Assembly (NCBI RefSeq): GCF_013214175.1
Contig: NZ_JABSPA010000003.1
Coordinates: 186,001-250,000 of the forward strand
Length of the DNA: 64,000 nucleotides
Direction of reading: 5' to 3'
Origin: Colwellia sp.
GTDB lineage: Bacteria > Pseudomonadota > Gammaproteobacteria > Enterobacterales > Alteromonadaceae
The notes under the pieces were generated by a model, which was given only the letters and a program-made list of their open reading frames with translations, had not been told where the DNA came from and ran no database searches. Positions 27,819 through 35,345 of this stretch are shown here, one piece after another. How positions within the stretch are numbered: position 1 is the first letter of the stretch; each line of letters opens with the position of its first letter. The translations under genes and the position numbers were made by a program.

Positions 27819-28286
27819 ATGAAAGGCAATAAACAAATACTTACGCTGCTTAATAGTGCTTTAGGTATTGAGTTAATAGCAATTAATCAATATTTTTTAC
27901 ATGCTCGCATGTATAAAAACTGGGGCTTAGAGAAGCTTAACAAAGCTGACTACAAACTTTCTATTGAAAAAATGAAGCAAGCTGACGAGTTAATTGAGCG
28001 GATATTATTTTTGGAAGGCTTACCCAATTTACAGGATTTGGGGCGTCTACATATAGGTGAACATGCGTCAGAAATGTTACAAGCTAATATGGATTTAGAG
28101 TATGTTTCTCGAAAGGCTTTACAAGCACTTATTGTAGAGAGTGAAAAGCTAGAAGATTATATTAGTAGGGATTTAGCAGAAGACTTGCTAGAAAATGTAG
28201 AAGAGCAAATTGATTGGATTGAATCACAACAATATATTATTGACCATGCAGGTATCGAGAATTATTTGCAGGCGATGATGGATTAG
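27819..28286 (+). CDS. bfr: Bacterioferritin, haem-binding subunit lacking ferroxidase site
   Basis: A 155-residue bacterioferritin close to E. coli Bfr in overall sequence (AINQYFLHARMYKNWGLEKLN, ERILFLEGLPNLQDLG). Met52, the haem ligand, is kept. Ferroxidase ligands are largely gone: Glu51 is Lys, His54 is Gln, Glu127 is Val and His130 is Gln, with only Glu18 and Glu94 left. It should contribute haem for electron transfer from Bfd during iron release, not iron oxidation. GGGGAG at 27808-27813 gives a strong ribosome binding site. Operon partner of the gene before it. Confidence 0.93.
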   Translation: MKGNKQILTLLNSALGIELIAINQYFLHARMYKNWGLEKLNKADYKLSIEKMKQADELIERILFLEGLPNLQDLGRLHIGEHASEMLQANMDLEYVSRKALQALIVESEKLEDYISRDLAEDLLENVEEQIDWIESQQYIIDHAGIENYLQAMMD

Positions 28287-28339
28287 TACTTTATCGGATT
28301 GGTAATGTGGCAGGCTTTTATGAAAGCTACTTGTTCAGC

Positions 28340-28534
28340 TTAAGCTACTTTGGGTTGGGCTTCAGCAATTTGCAATAACTTTCTGTTCAGTACACGCTTA
28401 GTACATTGACAGCACTTGCCGCATTGCGAACCGACATTAAGCTCACTTGTTAACTGCTTCATAGTTTCTGCGCCATTATCAATTGCCGACTCAATTTGTG
28501 TATCGGTAACCCCATGGCAAATACAAACGTACAT
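28340..28534 (-). CDS. bfd: Bacterioferritin-associated ferredoxin Bfd
   Basis: A 64-residue protein. MYVCICHGVTDTQIESAI and QCGKCCQC supply the four Cys (4, 6, 38, 41) that bind the [2Fe-2S] cluster of the BFD fold. It donates electrons to bacterioferritin haem so that stored iron is released. It converges on the bfr pair and is preceded by a promoter whose -35 region overlaps a Fur box. Iron starvation should therefore induce it, as in E. coli and Pseudomonas. Confidence 0.95.
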   Translation of the reverse strand: MYVCICHGVTDTQIESAIDNGAETMKQLTSELNVGSQCGKCCQCTKRVLNRKLLQIAEAQPKVA

Positions 28535-28575
28535 ATAATTCTCAGCGTGAAAGTGACCCTTAAATAATGGTGTTT

Positions 28576-28604
28576 ATAATAACCTTAATGATAATAATTA
28601 TCAA
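28576..28604 (-). promoter_or_regulatory. bfd promoter overlapped by Fur box
   Basis: Minus strand TTGATA (28599-28604), 17 bases, TATTAT (28576-28581) form a sigma-70 promoter about 40 bp before bfd. TGATAATAATTATCA at 28589-28603 is an exact 7-1-7 inverted repeat (TGATAAT-N-ATTATCA), the core Fur recognition pattern. Fur with Fe(II) would block the promoter. Confidence 0.88.
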
Positions 28605-28839
28605 TAAGATTGTTTGTTAATAAAATTAATGAGTTAGTCTTTTTGTGCAAAAAAAGGCGAGGCGTTTTATATTTTTTAAGGTACAAAGTTAGCTGCCTAG
28701 CAGCTATTTTATTTGTGGTAAGAAAGCGAGTATTAATAATATGCCAGTCTTGAACTTGCTCATTAAAAAAGCCGGACTGTTGAAAGGCTTTGATTATAGT
28801 TCCACGTTGCCTCAGTATTTTTAACCCCTTTTGTAGCAT
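28585..28839 (-). CDS. Hypothetical small basic protein (doubtful)
   Basis: An 84-residue frame from ATG 28839, rich in Lys, Arg, Leu and Ile (GLKILRQRGTIIKAFQQSG... IAARQLTLYLKKYKTPRLFLHKK). No family is recognised, there is no Shine-Dalgarno sequence, and its last codons are the Fur box of bfd. It could be a real small gene ending in the bfd promoter or chance coding in an AT-rich gap. Confidence 0.3.
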   Translation of the reverse strand: MLQKGLKILRQRGTIIKAFQQSGFFNEQVQDWHIINTRFLTTNKIAARQLTLYLKKYKTPRLFLHKKTNSLILLTNNLIDNYYH

Positions 28840-28896
28840 TGTTATTCTATGTAAAAAACGAGCAAAGACGCTTTAAATGAACCCATAGGGCAATTG

Positions 28897-28980
28897 TTGT
28901 TTGAAATGTAGACTGCGTTATCGCACATTCATGTAATCAGCTACACCTTGTGCGCTCTGCCTTACCTACATATCAAACAA
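28897..28980. repeat. 84-bp imperfect palindrome (possible miniature repeat)
   Basis: The ends TTGTTTGAAATGTAG (28897-28911) and CTACATATCAAACAA (28966-28980) are inverted copies with 14 of 15 matches. Inner bases pair in part (CGCACA with TGTGCG). It lies in the 197-bp gap between the doubtful ORF and the ThrE-like gene, where nothing else is visible. Confidence 0.6.
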
Positions 28981-29036
28981 ACTGCTGTAAAAGTTATCTC
29001 GAAAGATAAATAGACGCTAATGATATTAGTTTCTAA

Positions 29037-30263
29037 TTATAAAGTTTTACCGTGTGGTAATACCGCATTGGAAAAGATAATACCTGCAACCAGTGACATA
29101 AATATCAAAAATGTTTGTGAGCCTAAATCGGGCACATTTAGCATATTCTGCCCAGAGATAGCACTATTTAAACCAATATAGACTTTAGAGCCAGGTACCA
29201 ATACAACTAAGCCGAGTATCCTGACAATACTGGAAGGTAAGTTCATCACCCGTGAAAACAAGTTGCTGTATAAACCAAGGGCGAAGGCGCCAACAAAAGC
29301 ACCTAAGGCGACACCTAAATAGGTACTTGCCCAGATGCTAACACCAAAGGCGATATAACCCGCAATCATGCCCCAAGGGGCGTCTTTTAACCTGACTTTA
29401 AATAGCACAACTAAACTTGCTGACAAGGTTGTTACTGCAAGCCATGAGGTCCACACTGGCATAGTTTCAGGAGGAACAAAGACCGCGCTTCCCCACATCA
29501 AGTTACCTAATGCCATACCTAAGACGGCACCGAAGTAAAGCTTAAATAACATCATGATACTGTCCATGATACGCGCGGTACCTGACATTAAATGTCGCGC
29601 AGCAAGTTCAGACAATCCAACGGTTAACGATAATCCGGGTATAAATACTATGATGCTTGAGAGAATGACCATGGGTATATTTATACTAGGATCAAATATT
29701 GATATTGCTGAAGCTAGCAATGATGCTGATAGCGCGGCTAGGGGCTCAAGTAAATCTGCCATACGGCGAGATTTTTCCGCCCAAAGAACAAAGCCAAAAA
29801 TAACCCAGCCTAAGATGGCCGACCAGAAGACATCATGCCAACTGGTGTGCATTAACATGGCAAAGGCACCACTTGAAGCGCCAAAAGCTAAAAAGGATAG
29901 AAATGTGCCATACGGAGCTGGTTTATTTTTAACTTCGGCTAAACGCTCAATCGCTTCAGCTAAGGTGCGCTGACCATTGATTAATTCATCAACAAGTTCA
30001 TCAATGCGCGCTAATGAGCCAAGATCGATATCTCCAGGGCTAACACGAACTAAATGATTATATTGCTGATCATCTTCATCATCAGATAAGATAAAGGTAA
30101 GTGCCGTCGGCGTAATGATAAATGAAGCGCGAATATCAAGAAATTTAGCAATAGATAAAAGGTTGTCTTCTAGGCGATAAGCGGTAGAGCCTAGCTTATG
30201 TAAAGCTTTGCCTAATTTGATGATAAAACGACGTTTTTGGTAAAAATTATCGGTTTGCTGCAT
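29037..30263 (-). CDS. ThrE-like threonine/serine exporter family protein
   Basis: A 408-residue membrane protein. A cytoplasmic N-terminal part (RRFIIKLGKALHKLGSTAYRLEDNLLSIAKFL, then LARIDELVDELINGQRTLAEAIERL) is the DUF1212/ThrE amphipathic region. Ten membrane helices in two groups of five follow, with IPGLSLTVGLSELAARHLMSGTARI between helices and VLVPGSKVYIGLN in the second half; both are ThrE landmarks. ThrE in Corynebacterium exports threonine and serine by proton motive force. The substrate here is not proven. The gene stands alone. Confidence 0.88.
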   Translation of the reverse strand: MQQTDNFYQKRRFIIKLGKALHKLGSTAYRLEDNLLSIAKFLDIRASFIITPTALTFILSDDEDDQQYNHLVRVSPGDIDLGSLARIDELVDELINGQRTLAEAIERLAEVKNKPAPYGTFLSFLAFGASSGAFAMLMHTSWHDVFWSAILGWVIFGFVLWAEKSRRMADLLEPLAALSASLLASAISIFDPSINIPMVILSSIIVFIPGLSLTVGLSELAARHLMSGTARIMDSIMMLFKLYFGAVLGMALGNLMWGSAVFVPPETMPVWTSWLAVTTLSASLVVLFKVRLKDAPWGMIAGYIAFGVSIWASTYLGVALGAFVGAFALGLYSNLFSRVMNLPSSIVRILGLVVLVPGSKVYIGLNSAISGQNMLNVPDLGSQTFLIFMSLVAGIIFSNAVLPHGKTL

Positions 30264-30363
30264 AGCGATATAAAATGGTAAGTTGCACTGAATGCTATGG
30301 TAATCGATTTTGCGAAAACTGGGTATAAAAAACTACTTAAAAAATAAATAAAAAGAGAAAAAA

Positions 30364-30537
30364 ATGACATTAATAATTATTTTGGCTTGTGTCTTTTTCG
30401 CCGTGTTCCTGATGGTTACTTTGGGGGAGAAGTTTGGTAAACCCATGACAGAAGAACAACAAGGTAAGTACAGTAAAGTTATACCTATACTGGTATTTGT
30501 CTTAATAGTCTCGGCCATTATCAAAATGATACTGTAA
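30364..30537 (+). CDS. 57-residue membrane protein of unknown function
   Basis: ATG 30364 to TAA 30537, with GAG five to eight bases upstream (AAAAAGAGAAAAAA). The product has two hydrophobic helices (MTLIIILACVFFAVFLMVTL and VIPILVFVLIVSAIIKMIL) joined by a short charged loop GEKFGKPMTEEQQGKYSK. The codon pattern and the clean two-helix hairpin make it a credible gene. I do not recognise a family. It is divergent from the ThrE-like gene and upstream of the class II aldolase. Confidence 0.65.
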   Translation: MTLIIILACVFFAVFLMVTLGEKFGKPMTEEQQGKYSKVIPILVFVLIVSAIIKMIL

Positions 30538-30636
30538 ATAGCTTTAAACGACTTTATAGCTTGATCTTCATCAGGTAAAATCAGCTATATTATCTACTTT
30601 TCTAAACTATTTACCACAATGAAGAGAGTGCTTGAA

Positions 30637-31407
30637 ATGCAGCAACTGCCTAAACTCGATTTAAAAAACAAAGTCTCAGCACAAGAATGGCAATTACGGG
30701 TCGATTTAGCGGCTTGTTACCGCTTATTACAAATGCATGGTTGGGATGATCTTATTCATACCCATATTTCAGCACGTATTCCCGGCACCGAGCATATTTT
30801 GATCAATGCTTTTGGTTTAGCTTTTGAAGAAATAACCGCCTCCAATTTAGTTAAAATTGATATCGACGGCAATATTATTGATAAAGATTGCCCGTTTACG
30901 ATCAACCCGGCTGGTTTTACTATTCATAGTGCCGTACATCAAGTACGTCATGACGATATTTGTGCCTTACATATCCATACCAACGAGACTATTGCTGTAG
31001 CCAGTGTCGAAAAAGGTTTATTACCAATAAGCCAGTATTCAATGTTTGCTCTAGCCTCGATGAGTTACCACGATTATGAAGGCTTGGCGGTTAACGATGA
31101 CGAAAAGCTTAGATTACAAAATGATTTAGGAGATAAAAACTTTATGTTATTACGTAACCATGGCGCCTTAACTATGGGAAAAACCATAGGTGATGCGTTT
31201 ATGCATATGTATGATTTAACCCGTGCCTGTGAAATACAGTTGCAAGTAATGGCATCAGGTATGAAACCCATTTATGCTCCACAAAGTATTATTGATGGTA
31301 TTAAAGCGCAAGCTAACATTGTTCATGATGGCGAAACCGGTGGCCAAAAAGCATGGCCAGCGATGTTGCGAAGAGTCTATCGTGCTGATCCAACTTTCGC
31401 AGAGTAG
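30637..31407 (+). CDS. Class II aldolase/adducin family protein
   Basis: About 256 residues. The family fold shows in the zinc-site motifs LHIHTNET and LLRNHGALTMG, preceded by GWDDLIHTHISARIPGTEHILINAFGLAFEEI and LVKIDIDGNIID. Members cleave or epimerise sugar phosphates (fuculose/ribulose-phosphate type), but many in this branch lack a known substrate. ATG 30637 has GAGAG about eight bases upstream; ATG 30619 is six codons longer and has no such site. It precedes the enolase-superfamily gene after about 160 bp containing an imperfect palindrome, so the two may not be a tight operon. Confidence 0.88.
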   Translation: MQQLPKLDLKNKVSAQEWQLRVDLAACYRLLQMHGWDDLIHTHISARIPGTEHILINAFGLAFEEITASNLVKIDIDGNIIDKDCPFTINPAGFTIHSAVHQVRHDDICALHIHTNETIAVASVEKGLLPISQYSMFALASMSYHDYEGLAVNDDEKLRLQNDLGDKNFMLLRNHGALTMGKTIGDAFMHMYDLTRACEIQLQVMASGMKPIYAPQSIIDGIKAQANIVHDGETGGQKAWPAMLRRVYRADPTFAE

Positions 31408-31420
31408 TGCTAATCTTTTT

Positions 31421-31504
31421 GCGGTATAACCCAATTTAGGCGTCAAGAGTACTTATTGACATTCGTCAACGCCGTGCTCTTTCCTTTAACTTGAATTATA
31501 CCGC
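31421..31504. repeat. 84-bp imperfect palindrome (possible miniature repeat)
   Basis: Terminal arms GCGGTATAA (31421-31429) and TTATACCGC (31496-31504) are perfect inverted copies, and pairing continues imperfectly inward to a central TTGAC-ATTC-GTCAA hairpin. It fills most of the gap between the aldolase and dehydratase genes. Its length equals the element at 28897-28980 and part of its right half (GTGCTCTTTCCTTTAAC) resembles that element's GTGCGCTCTGCCTTACC. Confidence 0.6.
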
Positions 31505-31564
31505 TGCAAGATGAGCGACTACTATCCAATAATTGAATGAATAAAAAATAAAATCGAGAAACAA

Positions 31565-32740
31565 ATGAAAATAACCCATATAGAAGTCTTTGATATTGAA
31601 TGTCCAAAGCGTGCTGGTTGGAACCCTGTTTTTGTCCGTATACATACAGATGAAGGTATTAGTGGTGTTGGTGAAGCGGGTTTAGCCTATGATTGGGGTC
31701 ATAGTGCTGCTGCTGCCATGATTAAAGAAATCAGTGAAGCAATATTGATTGGTTTTAACCCATTTAATACTGAGCTTTTATGGTCGCGCATGTTGCGCGA
31801 AAGTTTTTGGGGATTAGGCGGTGGACCGGTTTTATATTCAGCGATGAGCGCTATTGATACTGCTCTTTGGGATATTAAAGGTAAGGCTTTAGGTGTGCCT
31901 GTTTACCAATTACTGGGTGGTAAGGTCAATGATAAATTACGTACTTATGCCAGCCAACTGCAGTTTGATTGGGATGTCGAAATCAAGAAGCTCATTGAGC
32001 CGGAGCAATATGCAGAAGCGGCATTAAAAGCGGTGGCACAAGGTTATGATGCGGTAAAAGTTGACCCTATTGTTTATAACGGTGATGGCAGTTCATCTTT
32101 TGATCGCACTAAATTATTTACTAAACCGCAAATGCGCTTGTTTGGTAATAGACTACGCGCTATTCGTGATGCTGTTGGTGAAGATGTTGATATTATTTTT
32201 GAATCGCATTCATTAATGGGTGCGGCATCAGCTATTCAAATGGGCAGAATTGTCGAAGAAGTTGGCTGTATGATGTATGAAGAGCCGGTTAACTACTTAA
32301 ATCCAGCCGTACATAAAAAGGTTTCGGATAACGTTAATGTGCCAATTGCCGGTGGCGAGCGCTTGTACCATAGGTGGGATGTTAGACCTTATTTTGAAGA
32401 TCAAAGCATTGATGTATTACAGCCTGATGTTGGTTTATGTGGCGGCTTTACCGAAACGAAAAAAGTTTGCGACTATGCCGATGTTTACGATATTCGCATT
32501 CAGGCACATGTTTGTGGTGGTCCGGTTGCAACAGCGGCATCACTACATTTAGAAACGGCTATTCCTAACTTCTTAATTCATGAACATCATACTTATGCGA
32601 TTAAAGACTGGAACAGAGAGTTATGTTTACAAGACCCACAACCCGTAGATGGTTTTTTCCAGGTGACCGAAGTGCCGGGTATTGGTATTGAACTTAACGA
32701 TGCAATTGTGAAAAGATCGCCAAACGTTACCATTAAATAG
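31565..32740 (+). CDS. Enolase-superfamily (mandelate racemase/galactonate dehydratase-like) enzyme
   Basis: A 391-residue two-domain enzyme. The N-terminal capping domain begins MKITHIEVFDIECPKRAGWN. The barrel carries the general base YDAVKVDP, metal ligands in IIFESHS, MMYEEPVN and AGGERLY, the QPDVGLCGGFTE strand and a C-terminal catalytic His in IQAHVCGGPVA. This layout is that of acid-sugar dehydratases of the mandelate racemase subgroup, which remove water from aldonates to give 2-keto-3-deoxy acids. The exact acid sugar is not readable. Its probable terminator lies within the end of the convergent amidohydrolase gene. The lactonase-like and dehydrogenase genes next door suggest a shared pathway. 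Confidence 0.88.
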   Translation: MKITHIEVFDIECPKRAGWNPVFVRIHTDEGISGVGEAGLAYDWGHSAAAAMIKEISEAILIGFNPFNTELLWSRMLRESFWGLGGGPVLYSAMSAIDTALWDIKGKALGVPVYQLLGGKVNDKLRTYASQLQFDWDVEIKKLIEPEQYAEAALKAVAQGYDAVKVDPIVYNGDGSSSFDRTKLFTKPQMRLFGNRLRAIRDAVGEDVDIIFESHSLMGAASAIQMGRIVEEVGCMMYEEPVNYLNPAVHKKVSDNVNVPIAGGERLYHRWDVRPYFEDQSIDVLQPDVGLCGGFTETKKVCDYADVYDIRIQAHVCGGPVATAASLHLETAIPNFLIHEHHTYAIKDWNRELCLQDPQPVDGFFQVTEVPGIGIELNDAIVKRSPNVTIK

Positions 32741-32765
32741 TTTAGTAAGCTTATTTGAGTATTAC

Positions 32766-33746
32766 TTACAATTGGTAAACCTTAAGCGCATTGTCATACA
32801 GCAATGCGCTTTTTTCATTTTCACTACACTGCTTAATAAGATTAGAGCCGAGTATATCCTGCCAATAATCAGCATAACTTTTATTGCCTACCTCATTAGC
32901 CAGCTTCTTACCTAACCCTCTACCAAGTAAACACAGCGGAAAGTTACTGGCTAGCATTACTCGTTCAATTGAAAATTCTCTAATACAAAAGCTTGTTACC
33001 GCTGAAAACCAAGACATTTGATATTGCCTATCTGTCATCTCCCATCCAGAACACTTAATAAATACATTTGGGTACATAGCGAGTTCGCTTATATGCTTTT
33101 GCCATAAGTGCCATTCATCAGTATCAGTATTAGTTGAGGCGCTTTTAGGTGGGAAGCCTGCATGGTTAATGATAAAGCGCAGTTGGTCATTATTGGTGAT
33201 GGTTTGTATTAATAACGGCATAACTTTGTTGGAATCTTCACCTGCCAGAGGTAGTTGCAGCTCAAATATAAAGTCAGTTACTTGATTAAGGCTGGCAAAG
33301 TTTTGCTGGACGTTTTGATTGCTTAAAATACTATAAGCTTGTTCATCAAGAATATGACGAGCCCCAATCATACTTGAGTGTTGCTGCAATTTATCCAGTA
33401 TCTTAGTAAAGTCTAATGGTGATGCCAATAGGTTGATGCTAGCAACAGTTCTACTATTTGGATGAGGCAAGCCTTCAATGGCTAGGTTGTTAAAGGTTAA
33501 GCTTTCAAGGTATTCGAGCTCACGCCAAGGTTTAGCATTATCAAAGCCCGCTTCAATATGAACAAAACCACTGAGATTAATGTTACTGGTGAGGACTAAA
33601 CACTTGGTTAAATCATCAATGGAAAAGTCATGCTGGATAAGCGACTTATCGGGCCAAAAGGGTGGGTTTTCTGATTTAAGCCAATGGTAATCGCCAAGCG
33701 AACGCGCAAATAAATGCAAATGAGGATCGATAATGTTAATTGTCAT
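32766..33746 (-). CDS. Amidohydrolase-family TIM-barrel hydrolase (COG3618 lactonase type)
   Basis: A 326-residue protein starting IIDPHLHLFARSLGDYHWL, the first metal-binding HxH strand of the amidohydrolase fold. It continues with FVHIEAGFDN, MIGARHILDEQ, LRFIINHAGFPP and VFIKCSGWEMTD, then ERVMLASNFPLCLLG at the barrel end. This is the COG3618 group, which includes L-fuconolactonase and other sugar lactonases. Relatives usually have a Asp in the final strand (SDWP); here that position reads SNFP, an odd substitution. It is followed (upstream in DNA sense) by an SDR gene 66 bp away in the same orientation. Confidence 0.83.
   Translation of the reverse strand: MTINIIDPHLHLFARSLGDYHWLKSENPPFWPDKSLIQHDFSIDDLTKCLVLTSNINLSGFVHIEAGFDNAKPWRELEYLESLTFNNLAIEGLPHPNSRTVASINLLASPLDFTKILDKLQQHSSMIGARHILDEQAYSILSNQNVQQNFASLNQVTDFIFELQLPLAGEDSNKVMPLLIQTITNNDQLRFIINHAGFPPKSASTNTDTDEWHLWQKHISELAMYPNVFIKCSGWEMTDRQYQMSWFSAVTSFCIREFSIERVMLASNFPLCLLGRGLGKKLANEVGNKSYADYWQDILGSNLIKQCSENEKSALLYDNALKVYQL
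32784..32815 (+). terminator. Rho-independent terminator inside the 3' end of the convergent CDS
   Basis: AAGCGCATTG and CAATGCGCTT form a perfect 10-bp stem with an eight-base loop, followed by TTTTTC on the plus strand. It should end the dehydratase transcript. All of it lies within the last 17 codons of the amidohydrolase gene on the other strand. Confidence 0.85.
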
Positions 33747-33812
33747 AACGTTATTGTAGAGGCCTTTATATATGCAAGTCTTGTCTGTTACGGGTTCTTA
33801 TTTTTATTATTG

Positions 33813-34553
33813 TTATTGCGCGGTATAGCCGCCATCAATCACTTGCAAGCTACCAGTGATAAATTTGGCTTTATCTGAAGCTAAAAATAGCACCAACTCC
33901 GCTACTTCTTCAGGTTGCCCTAAACGCTGTAATGGTTGTAATTTCTCTTCTTCAAGGTGTATTGCCGCTTTATCCGCACCTGATTTTTGACAATAATTAT
34001 CAATTGCTTGGTGGTATAGCGGTGTTTCAATGGTGCCTGGGCAAACGGCATTAGCACGAATATTATAGCTAGCGTAATCAAGCGCGGTAGTTTTAGCGAT
34101 AGAGGCGAGGGCGCTTTTACTCAGGTTATAAGCAAAAGAATTCTGTTTGGCAATTAATGCCTGATCGGAAGCCATCAACAATATTGCGCCATTTTTATTC
34201 GCTTTCATCGATGGTAGCACCGCTTTTATCGCGGCATAGGCACCCTTAACATTAATATTAAAGACCTTATCTAAATCTGCTTCACTGGTATTTTCAATAT
34301 TGGCGGAAAAATGAATACCGGCATTAGAGACCAAAACATCAATAGTATGCTGCTTAGCAATCTCAGTAATTATTTCGCTAACTTGTTGAGTGTTAGTGAC
34401 GTCACATTGGCGGTACTCACTTTTGCAGTCAACACCTGCTGTTGAAGGGCATAAATCTAAATTAAACACCTGGTAATTATTCTCAATAAATAGTTTTACA
34501 ATACTTAAACCAATACCAGAGCTACCACCGGTGATCACACATACTTTTTTCAT
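33813..34553 (-). CDS. SDR-family NAD(P)-dependent oxidoreductase
   Basis: A 246-residue classical short-chain dehydrogenase: cofactor loop TGGSSGIG (residues 8-15), acidic Asp after beta-2 (FNLDLC, favouring NAD), NAG, catalytic Ser region LMASDQA, YNLSK for Tyr and Lys, PGTIETP and the C-terminal GSLQVIDGGYTAQ. SDRs of this form beside a COG3618 lactonase and an acid-sugar dehydratase act as sugar or sugar-acid dehydrogenases, for example in non-phosphorylative L-fucose breakdown. The substrate is inferred only. Confidence 0.88.
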   Translation of the reverse strand: MKKVCVITGGSSGIGLSIVKLFIENNYQVFNLDLCPSTAGVDCKSEYRQCDVTNTQQVSEIITEIAKQHTIDVLVSNAGIHFSANIENTSEADLDKVFNINVKGAYAAIKAVLPSMKANKNGAILLMASDQALIAKQNSFAYNLSKSALASIAKTTALDYASYNIRANAVCPGTIETPLYHQAIDNYCQKSGADKAAIHLEEEKLQPLQRLGQPEEVAELVLFLASDKAKFITGSLQVIDGGYTAQ

Positions 34554-34683
34554 TAAATTTACTCAGTTAACGCAATTATAAGAAATGATACCTGTAAGCT
34601 AAGCCAAGTTCCATTTAGTTCTTTGTGTAGTTTGCATGATAATGAGTATATAATATTGGCAATTCGTTTAATGAGGTTTTTCC

Positions 34684-35154
34684 ATGAGAGCTTGTGGTGT
34701 AGAAATTAAGAGCAATGATGCAATAATTTGTATCATGTCTAAAGAAAATAACTTGTATGATATTCCTCATACACGTGTACAAAAAATTAGCCTAGATAAT
34801 GCAGGCGATGCCGAGCAAGTGCAAAAATTTCAATTTACTTTTGCCAAGTTGATGGAAGATTACCAGGTTACTCATGTACAAATTAAAGGTCGTGCTTTAA
34901 AAGGTAAGTTTTCTGGCGGCCCTATTGGTTTTAAAATTGAAGCAGCTATTCAGTTAATTAGTGAATTGAACGTTGAAATTTTAGCCGGTAGCTTTATTAA
35001 GAAAGAATTAGCAAGAAGCCAAATTGATATTGATTTTAGAGACACGGGCTTAAAGCAATATCAAGAAGAAGCATTTACTACAGTATTCGCTTATTTAGAG
35101 TCTCAAAATAATGCTTATAACGTACAGCCTGAAAGTAATAATCAAGAAGATTAA
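34684..35154 (+). CDS. DUF3010 family protein
   Basis: A 156-residue soluble protein beginning MRACGVEIKSNDAIICIM and containing VQKFQFTFAKLMEDYQVTHVQIKGRALKGKFSGGPIGFKIEAAIQL. The pattern of a small RNase H-like or actin-like alpha/beta fold fits, and I recognise it as the DUF3010 family of gammaproteobacteria, which has no established function. No catalytic motif is clear. It stands alone with its own terminator. Confidence 0.8.
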   Translation: MRACGVEIKSNDAIICIMSKENNLYDIPHTRVQKISLDNAGDAEQVQKFQFTFAKLMEDYQVTHVQIKGRALKGKFSGGPIGFKIEAAIQLISELNVEILAGSFIKKELARSQIDIDFRDTGLKQYQEEAFTTVFAYLESQNNAYNVQPESNNQED

Positions 35155-35197
35155 ACTTTATCGTGCTGTGATTTGTGCATTATTTGTAAATTTATAT

Positions 35198-35230
35198 AAG
35201 CTTAGTGATTAACGTCAGTAAGCTTTTTTT
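35198..35230 (+). terminator. Rho-independent terminator after DUF3010 gene
   Basis: AAGCTTA-G-TGA and TCA-G-TAAGCTT pair with one mismatch around TTAACG and are followed by seven T on the plus strand, about 45 bp after the stop codon. Confidence 0.85.
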
Positions 35231-35268
35231 ATGTCTGCTATTTAAAAAGTGGCAATAACATGATTTAA

Positions 35269-35303
35269 TCAAACAACTGTTTGAATAGGTCTGACCTCAG
35301 ACC
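35269..35303 (+). promoter_or_regulatory. PsrA-type and FadR-like operators upstream of acyl-CoA dehydrogenase
   Basis: TCAAACAACTGTTTGA (35269-35284) is an inverted repeat matching the PsrA half-sites CAAAC-N4-GTTTG. Three bases on, GGTCTGACCTCAGACC (35288-35303) is a second 7-bp inverted repeat, and within it AGGTCTGACCT (35287-35297) matches the core of FadR operators (GGTC-N-GACC). Both lie 40-75 bp before the start codon. PsrA and FadR are known regulators of fatty-acid oxidation in gammaproteobacteria. Confidence 0.7.
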
Positions 35304-35345
35304 AGAATGTTTATCAAACCCAAAAGTTAACCATTGGAGAAAATC

